Shown here: in pieces, positions 1 through 8,400 of the stretch
Layout of the letters: every line of letters starts with the position of its first letter
How positions within the stretch are numbered: position 1 is the first letter of the stretch
Assembly: GCA_963556255.1 (NCBI GenBank)
Contig: OY744610.1
Location: 15,883,339-15,947,338, forward strand
Reading direction: 5' to 3'
Source of the DNA: Allolobophora icterica
Taxonomy: Eukaryota; Annelida; Clitellata; Crassiclitellata; Lumbricidae
Length of the DNA stretch: 64,000 nt
Made by a program: the position numbers and the translations under genes
The notes under the pieces: generated by a model
Databases searched by the model: none
What the model was told of the DNA's origin: nothing
The model's input: only the letters and a program-made list of their open reading frames with translations

Positions 1-459
1 AGCCACACGCAATGCCACTGCTGTAGTAGAGTTCGAGCTCTTGTTCCACGAGATCGGGTCTATCACAGCCTTCTCAACTTTCTCACCTCTAACCACCCCA
101 TTAGCCACACAGAATGCCATCTACAGCATGCATTGAGCACCACTCACCGTTTCGCATTTAACTATAAAGTGTCTAAGCTGTTAGACTTTGTGCTAGAGCA
201 GGAGAATCCATACTCGGTGGCAGTCAATGTACCCGTGCAAATGTGCAACCTGCTCACAAAGGTGGACGTTGACCGAAAGGTGGCTACCCGCCTGCTCAAC
301 TTTCTTGAGAATGGTCACCATGCCTACCGCTCACACAGGCAGGAGAGATTAGTTGAGAAGACCAAGGAAATTAGCAAGACTTCATCCTCAGAAGACACCA
401 TCAACAATGGAGAAGAAGAAGAACGACCTCTCATCCAAGGACATGGCAGAGGCGCATAG
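1..459 (+). other. Open frame entering from left edge, unrecognised
   Basis: The +1 frame is open from the first base to a TAG after position 456, about 152 codons, with no ATG near its start. The better-looking part begins near 133 and has mixed, protein-like composition with an acidic stretch (a run of Glu) near the C-terminus. I do not recognise a domain. It could be the last exon of a gene lying to the left, or a transposon fragment like much of the surrounding DNA. No acceptor site was chosen because the left boundary is outside the window. Confidence 0.25.
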
Positions 460-721
460 GAACATGGGCATTAGGGCATAGCAAGAAATATGTTTTTGTT
501 TAAAATGAACTTTGGCAAACCAGAAAGGTTGCTCCAGTCCTAAAACATAAGTGTGGAAGAATAATTGCATCAAATTTATTGCATCTAACTTTGCCGCCGA
601 GCAATTGAAGTATACCCTCTACTTTTGCCGGTGAAAACCATGGCAAACACCTTATTGAAAAAGGCGTAAAATAGTGCCTCCTTTTTTGGGCTGTTTCTTG
701 TGTGCACGAAAGTAAAAAATT

Positions 722-985
722 TTGAGTTTGGTTGATGAATTTGGTGAGTTTGATTGGTCAGTTTGGTGAGTTTGTTGAGTTTGGTGAGTTTGGTGAGTTT
801 GGTTGGTGAGTTTGGTGACTTTGGTGAGTTTTGTGAGTTTGGTGAGTTTGATGACTTTGGTGAGTTTGGTTGGTGAGTTTTGTGAGTTTGATTGGTGAGT
901 TTGGTGAGTTTGGTTTGTTGATTTTGATGAGACGGGTGAGTTTGGCTTGTGAGTTTGGTGAGTTTGATGAGTTTGGTTGGTGATT
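722..985. repeat. Minisatellite of TTTGGTGAG-type units
   Basis: About 260 bases consist of degenerate 9-14 bp units built on TTTGGTGAG, with variants carrying GGTTGGTGAG or GATGAG. The minus strand stays open through it and reads as a Thr/Gln/His/Asn-rich peptide; this is a consequence of the repeat, not evidence of a gene. Confidence 0.9.
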
Positions 986-991
986 GTGCCC

Positions 992-2150
992 ATGTCTAAC
1001 TGCAAATTATTGGCAGACCCCTCTTATTTTTGGTATTTCTTATGAAACCCCAATCCGCCATTTTGAAATTCATTTTTGGGGGTGTTCCCATGGTTCGATT
1101 TTGTCCAATTTTGGATATGTCATTCAGCAATGGTCTCTAAGCAGGAAACCGTTTAAAAAGCTTCTTAAGTACTTTCGCCCAGGTCTAACTGCATATTATT
1201 GGTATTATAGTATTGGTATTTCTTAGAAAACCGCCAAGCCGCCATTTTGAAATTCATTTTTTGGAGTGTTCCCGTATTTCGATTTAGTTCGATGTTGGAT
1301 ATGTCATTCAACAATGATCTTTGAGCAGGAAACCGTTTAAAGAGCTTCTGAAGCACTTTTGCATATGTCTAACTGCAAATTATTGTTAGGCCCCTATTAT
1401 TACTGGTATTTCTAAGGAAACTCAAAATCCACCATTTTGAAATTAAGTTTTGGGGGTGTCCCGTGGTCCGATTTAATTCAATTTTGGATATGTCATCCAG
1501 CAATGATCTCAGAGCAGGAAACCGTTTAAAAAGCTTCTGAAGTACTTTCGCCTAGGTCTAACTGCATATTATCGGTATTATCATTGGTATTTCTTAGAAA
1601 ACCGCCAATCGCCATTTTGAAATTCATTTTTGGGAGTGTTCCCGTGGTCCTATTTTGTCCAGTTTTGGATATGTCATTCAGCAATGGTCTCTGAGCAGGA
1701 AGCCGTTTAAAAAGCTTCTGAAGCACTTTTGCATATGTCTATCTGCAAGTTATTGCTAGGCCCCTATTATTACTGGTATTTCTGAGGAAACCCCAAATCC
1801 ACCATATTTAAACTAATTTTTGGGGTGTTCCTCTGGACCGATTTTGTCCGATTTTGGATATGTTATTGAGCAATAGTTTCTGAGCAGGAGAACGTTTAAA
1901 AAGCTTATGAAGCACTCTTGCCCATGTCTAAATGCAAATCCGTTTTTATTCGTTTTTATCCGTTGCGTTATTATCATTGGTATTTTTTAGGAAACCCCAA
2001 TCCGCCATTTTGAATTTCATTTTTGGGGGTGTTCCCCTTGACCGTTTTTGTCCGCTTTTGGATATGTTATTCAGCAACGGTTTCTGACCAGAAAATCGTT
2101 TAAACAGCTTCTGAAGCAATTTTTTCCAGGTCCAACTGTAATTGCCTGGA
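992..2150. repeat. ~185 bp tandem satellite, six to seven units
   Basis: The phrase GTCTAACTGCAAATTATTGG recurs at about 996, 1183, 1366, 1556, 1737 and 1926, a period of 182-188 bases. Each unit also carries CCGCCATTTTGAAATTCA, GTGGTCCGATTTTGTCC, GGATATGTCATTCAGCAA and GAAACCGTTTAAAAAGCTTC. The units differ by roughly 10-15 percent by eye. The last unit is interrupted near 1940-1975 by a short insertion. Confidence 0.9.
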
Positions 2151-2221
2151 CTATAGCTCAATAGTCGCATAATGGTATATTGGAATAACTTCAGAGCCAT
2201 GGCGGCAAAGTTAAGCAGCAA

Positions 2222-2950
2222 ACCAGAAACATAATTTCTATACCAGACACTATCCTATGCACAGGAGCAACAAATTAAGATATGCCAAACATAATCCTTT
2301 CTGGTCACTATGCCCTAATGGGCATTGCTTAAGAGCGTGGTATGGACCTCAGGCAGATACACACAATTTGCTCTCAGCATCTCCACTGTTCGATGGTGAT
2401 CTTCCAGCTCACACCAACAAGTAGATTTCATGTCTAAGATGAAGATCTACAAAAATGTGAACACTTAGTCCAGCTGCTGCAACAACATCGATTCCACAGC
2501 TGAGACATCTCAATGTAGGAGGCAAGTACCTGATGGATGAATTTCACATTTTGGCAGAGGGATGAGGCTGAGGTTATGATGGTGTCGATATCCACACCAA
2601 GATTAGGGAATTTTGTGCTAGTGGCATCTGCTGCATCTTAGGCATGAAATGAACCACAACACGTGTGGCAAGAGTAGACTCCTGACGCCATTGGGTGAGA
2701 TCCAGTCTAGGTTCAATCTCCGCAACAAGTAGATTGGTATGGAATCCTCGACAGTAGCCGCAAGTACATTTCAGTTTCTTTCTCTCTCGGATACTACAGG
2801 TCTTCAACAATAAGAATAACAACAGACTCTCTTACAGTAATAAGGTGAAACTCAATTTGTGTGTATATGGTCACAGTGAAGAACAGTAACACATACAAAT
2901 TTACATTTACTGAATGATGGAAAGTTTGCTTGATGGCGTCATCGATGTAA
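2222..2950. other. Unannotated spacer
   Basis: No convincing gene, repeat or RNA was seen. Short open frames on the minus strand have no recognisable domain. Confidence 0.5.
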
Positions 2951-2952
2951 CA

Positions 2953-3235
2953 AAATGACCTTGACCATGACCTTTCAGGGTGGGATGACCCCAAATAGCG
3001 AAAACAATATCAGAAATGAATTCTCATACCGAAATCAGTAACATTAGAGGTATTACACGTGCACATACTCTAAAAAAGGCTAGAAATGAAATTTCCAATC
3101 TGCCAAAAATGACCTTGACCATAACCTTTCAAGGTGAAGATGACCATAAATTGCGAAAACAATATCAGAAATGAATTCTACATACCGAAATCAGTAACAT
3201 TAGAGGTATTACACGTGCAAATACTCTAAAAAACA
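2953..3235. repeat. Direct repeat pair, ~155 bp
   Basis: Two near-identical blocks, about 2953-3080 and 3108-3235, share GACCTTGACCATGACCTTTC, GCGAAAACAATATCAGAAAT and CGAAATCAGTAACATTAGAG followed by a TTACACGTGCA phrase. They differ by a few substitutions and short indels. The pair lies between two blocks of the ~185 bp satellite and may belong to the same composite repeat. Confidence 0.85.
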
Positions 3236-3262
3236 AAAAAGGTGAATTTTCAAATAATTATG

Positions 3263-3600
3263 GTCGATGGCAGCCATATTGGATTTGGCATTTTGGGGTG
3301 TTCCCGTGGTCCGAATTAGGGCGGGGGATTTTGGATATGTTATTCAGCAATGGTTCTTGAACAGGAAATTGTTTAAAAAGCTTCTGAAGCAATTTCGTCC
3401 AGGTCTAACTGCAAATTATAGGTATTATTTTTGGTATTTCTTAGGAAAGCCTCAATTCCCCATTTTGAAATTCATTTTTGGGGGTGTTCCCGTGGTCCGA
3501 AATAGGGGGATTTTGGATATGTCATTCAGCAATGGTTCCTAAACAGGAAACCGTTTAATGCAATTTTGCCCAGGTCTAAGTGTAAATTGCCTGGAGTAAA
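3263..3600. repeat. Two more units of the ~185 bp satellite
   Basis: The same landmarks as the 992-2150 array reappear: TTTTGGGGTGTTCCCGTGGT, GGATATGTTATTCAGCAATG, GTTTAAAAAGCTTCTGAAGC and GTCTAACTGCAAATTATAGG. The second unit ends in a truncated copy. About 1.1 kb separates this block from the main array. Confidence 0.85.
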
Positions 3601-4189
3601 TTATTAACAGAGATACGACCAGTTTCTTGTGGATCGGCCGCCATTTTGATGACGTCATAACCGGAGAACCTACCAGGTGGCGGATGTCCACCCAAGTGGA
3701 AAATACTTAATAAGACACCTACTCAACATTTCTGAAAGAAAATTCTCCATACTCAAAAATTCCTACACAACTATAGTCAGATCCTGGAGTAACATGCACA
3801 TACATAAGTACATCCCAGCGATGTATGAATGTCCTGCATGTATGTGTGTAAGTATGTATTTATTATTCAAATCTAACCTTAAATAATCTGTTTAAGATGC
3901 GCCATGATTAACTGTATTTACTGTTACACCGCTTTTGTGCAAGATTTCATAGGCGCGTTACAAATGACAGATAATTATTATTATTTGCCCTGAGGTACTT
4001 CGTTCCCTCAGGGTCTTAGAGATTAAATTAGTTTTTTTTCCGGAACGGTTAACCCTCGTCCAAGTCCTGCTGGGCTGATACCATTGAGCCGCTAAAGGCC
4101 ACCGCGTTAAACCGTTGGATGGTGACAGATTCTTTGATGCAAAAAACTCGTTTCGCGTAGTTCGCCCGTGGGTTAGCAAGGTTTCGACC

Positions 4190-4200
4190 CAATTATTATG

Positions 4201-4268
<68 letters not shown>

Positions 4269-4270
4269 AA
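4190..4270. repeat. (ATT)n microsatellite
   Basis: About 23 uninterrupted ATT units lie at 4197-4267, then an imperfect AT-rich tail to about 4330. It adjoins the SINE at 4345-4465 and may be that element's 3' tail. Confidence 0.95.
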
Positions 4271-4344
4271 TAATAATAACAATAACAATAATTATTAATA
4301 TTATTTTTATTAGTATTATTATTACATTACAATTTAATGGATAT

Positions 4345-4465
4345 AATTATTACTCATGCAATCTGATTACGAGGTGTAAAGCAATCGTGCAAAGTATTTG
4401 CTCAAGGTCCACACACAGTGACTGTTCCAGGGAAGGCTCGAACCCGCACTTTACGTACACATGTT
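4345..4465 (-). mobile_element. tRNA-derived SINE, minus strand
   Basis: On the minus strand GTGCGGGTTCGAGCC fits the pol III B box (GGTTCGANNCC). It is followed by a CCTTGAGCAAATACTTTGC-type segment resembling the central domain of several marine-animal SINEs, then an AT-rich ATT tail. The A-box part is eroded or missing, so this is probably a 5'-truncated copy. Confidence 0.55.
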
Positions 4466-4769
4466 TGCAAATAGATTTGTAGGTATGCGAGAATGTATGT
4501 ATGTATGTATGCATGTATATTTCTGTAAGTATGGGGACATTTTATAAGATCTTTCAATTCAAACATAATGGCAAAAGAGCAGAAGCAAGACTCCATGCAT
4601 GTAGCCTATATAAATTAGTTTGGATAATACTGCTTAGCAAAATTCCCTCTCTGATTTTTTCTTGAATTAATTGAAACATAAAATCCCCATAAATACCAGA
4701 AAGATTAAAAGTATCTGAAACTAAAAAACTCTCTGAAATAGCAAGTTCATATTATAGAACAACGGCAGC

Positions 4770-4866
4770 CATCCTTTAAAGAACAATGGGAGGTTCCTTT
4801 GAAACACAATGGCAGCTTTCCTTTGAGTCACAAAGGCGGGTTTCATTTGAAGCACAAAGCAGTGTT
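4770..4866. repeat. Degenerate ~31 bp repeat
   Basis: Three to four imperfect units of the form CACAATGGCAG..TTTCCTTTGA lie directly downstream of the caspase stop codon. They would fall in its 3' untranslated region if transcription continues that far. Confidence 0.6.
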
Positions 4867-4870
4867 GAAT

Positions 4871-5439
4871 TCAAAGATAAATGAGCCGATCCATTCCGGA
4901 TGACATATGAAATGGTAACTGGAATCGTTCCTTTCCATCATATTCTCCTATTTCTCTCAGCTTCTCCTGGACACTAGAACTCACCTTTTTCAGCGCCCTG
5001 TCGATCTCCATGTCTCTCCGGAGACAATCGTACAGTGCCTGTATGTAAAGCGATCCAGTCTGCGTGAGTCGGTAAGATAAGGACCCAGGCAGGGTCGAGT
5101 AGGACATCAAGAAGTCCGGGGATCCAGGAACGAGGACTGCCTTGTACTTGAAGGTAGTGGGCAAAGTCTCGTCATGTATCGACAAAGATGGGGCGCTTCT
5201 TGCATCTCCCTCGATTCGCTCAACTTCCGTCACGTCGATGTTGGAAATCCCATCCTGAATGCTGGAAATCATCTCTTGAACACATTCAACCGTTTCACAA
5301 GTTGCCAAAGGCAATGATTCCACGTTTGCTGCAGAGTCTGAGGCCATATTTTTGGACGATGGAAGTGTTAAGTGGTCACCTGTAGAACCGTCATGTAAAA
5401 GGGAGTTTCCTGCTGCACCATTTTCTGGGTCACGGTCAC
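4871..5439 (-). CDS. Caspase last exon: inter-subunit linker and p10
   Basis: The acceptor TTCCTAG lies just before base 5439 and the exon runs 189 codons to the stop. The first ~100 residues are a polar, low-conservation linker with several Asp residues. The remainder is the p10 subunit, with the hydrophobic strands and SYR/GS..IQAL region that build the substrate pocket, ending in MDRLIYL. The linker is longer than usual for caspases (typically 10-40 residues). Confidence 0.9.
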
Positions 5440-8400
5440 CTAGGAACATATTTCGAAAGAATTCACATTTCCAAACATTTCTGCGCAAAATCTGTCGTCT
5501 GCCTTAATGTCATGCAGCATTCAATTCACATTTCCAACATATTATTATTTCTACATTTAATAATCGCCACTACGTAATGACAAAGCATCAACTGAAGGAA
5601 ATGACCAATTACAAGCGCAGGACTTGCTCAGGGTCATTTTACACATTAACTGTCTCATAGGAGGCTCAAACCCATACTGTCTGGGGTACATACCGAGATC
5701 CATAATCACTCTGATACCATAATGTCTGCAGTACATACCGAGCTCCATAATCACTCTGATATCGTGACCCAATATTATTCGTTTAACTGTCTAGATGAAA
5801 TGATGCACCACTTTAACAGAAGATAAATTGCAAATTCAAAAATATCTAAAGCACTATTTGAAGCCCTAGTGCAGGGCACCAGTTTATTCATGAGCACTAC
5901 ATGACTCTACATACTTCTTCATTACGTTTTAAAGTTTCATTTCGTTGTTATTTAAGATAATCGAAGATTCATACAACCAACCACTCTGGCACGCCTGAAT
6001 AAAGAACATCTTCGGTTTCCCTTTCAGCGACGGACAATTCCTGTCCGTGAAGAAGTTAACGATGCTAAGGATTTCGACTGGCTTTCCGTCGCTTGTGTAG
6101 ATGACTCCGAGCTTTCCATGCGTCAGGATGCAGCAGACAAAGGCATCGCAATTAGTGTGGTCGACGTTGTTCATTGTCAAAAACAGTGACTGCAGAGTCT
6201 GTGCGTTGACGTCACTGTGCAACTGGACCTCGAAATGAAGGTTTTCAAACAACTCTGTAAGAAGCTCTGAAAGACAGTAAAATTCCTTCAGCATCTCTTT
6301 GGTTTCCTTCTATTGGACCTCTATAAAATGTACATTTATGACTAATAGCTATCCTCTAAATGCTAGTTCAGCCAATTGTTCCTTCTGGGCAAAATCGTTT
6401 GTTGCTCAATCTGATAATATAGTGCTGGTGAATAAGCTGGTATTCTTGACATGACTTCCGTGGTGATGAAAAATTTCTGAAACTTGCATATCTTTACTTC
6501 TTATTAGCTTCAATTTATCATAAGCCTCTGCAAGCTAGTTTGGCCAAATTCGTTTTGGAGTAAATTCGTTGTTTGCTTCTCATTAGCTTCAGGTCGTGAA
6601 AGAATTGCCAGTAAATTATTCTGATTTGAGACCTTAACACCAGCATATCTCTGACAAATGCAAATGCAGCAACATGAAGGGCAATTGTGGGTATGACGTT
6701 TTAACAACAACTTTCTTAGCCTCAATGTACGAGGGTGCGTGACTCCAGAGTCTGTGCGTGACTCCAGAGTCTGTGCGTGACTCCAGAGTCTCCCTCTGCG
6801 GCTGATCTTCCCACAAACAGACTACATTCAATGTACTCATTTCAGTGCACTAGAGAGCTAGCGAAGAAGAAAACCTGAAATATCTTCCTGTCCAGGAAAA
6901 GACGTGAACCACCAGAACGCTGAGTTTACACTTGAACACACTAATCCTCCAGACCATCACGCCCCACCAATGAATCTAAACTTAAATTTTATTCAGAAAT
7001 CAGACTTTCATAATTATGAAAGCATCGCTAAATTACAATAAATCAACAGAGAAATCGGTCTTTTCTACAAAGACAATCTGTATGACCACGATAATTTAAA
7101 AGCCAGGACTTTCTACCTGCATCTTTTTCAGCTCCTTTTCGAGGCGACAAGTGCGTGTGGCGTTTGTCGAAGTTGGCAATGTTGACAATCAGACACAATC
7201 CTCTCGGACGGCGGTCCGTTGGATACTTGTCAAGCTCTTCATAGATATCTAACATCGTTCAAACAGTTAAACACTTGTACTGTTAATACAGCGTGATAAG
7301 ACACATAAAAACCACCTAAAGTGCATCATAATAATGTGAATACCAGCATAACATTGGCATGCATTAAAATTGTGGTATGATTAATGATTATCACAAATAT
7401 TTATTAGATATTTATTAGAATTTACTTACGCGCTGGATTACAGCCAAAAACTGGCACAGGTTCAAACGTTTTCAGCACCGTAGGCGACAATAAAATTTGA
7501 CTATTGTCTGTTGTTCCTATTTTAGATGGGTTACTCTCAAATTGTCCTGGAAATAAAAAAATATTGTCATTATAATTATTATCATTTTTACCATTATTAG
7601 TGTTACTGTTATTGTTATTACAGTTTGTCATGTACACTAAGTCAAACAGAAATGTGAATCCGAGACCTACAAAGTAACTACTGGCAATTATCACTTTAAT
7701 GGCAATTATCACTTTAATTATCGCCTCTGAATGGTATATACCGCGAGAGGCGCTTTATAAATGCCCATATACAATACAATACAATAATGACGAGCTGTAT
7801 TGGTTTCCCAGTCACTTTTAGTTCACGCTTGTCGTTAAAGTGTTAAACACAATCAATGGAGTCCAATATGTGGTCGACATTTGACACTATGTTCAGAGTT
7901 CCCAGTAAGTATTGCACTTAGGATGGGGAATTACTGTTATTATGGAAATTTTTAAAGCGCACAAAGTAACGGAGAAATGCGAATCTGAGGTGTGGAACAA
8001 GGAATGGCGACAGTAGATCAAAGACAGTTCTAAGATAATCCATGCAATTAGCCATCTAGAATTAACTTTAACTTTCTTTCCAAATATTTGAATTTCCAAC
8101 AACTGCAATCCTTCGGGATCCGGGCATGTCCTTAATGATTCGCTTCCTCCGAGGCGATTATCCGGGTAAGCTCTACGGCCTCGCTCGCATAATCGTAGAT
8201 ACCGAGATGTGATCCTCTGACAGGGAAGGATAAATTACAGGATGCTGTACAGATGGCATGAAAACACTTACTTATTTTATAAAATTTATTACGATTTATT
8301 ACTTCTGTGTTTAACAATCAATGCTTCTAGCTATTTTCCCATTGTGCGTTTGTTAAATGGTGTAATAAAGTATACACTTACGTACTTTAACTAGCTGTCT

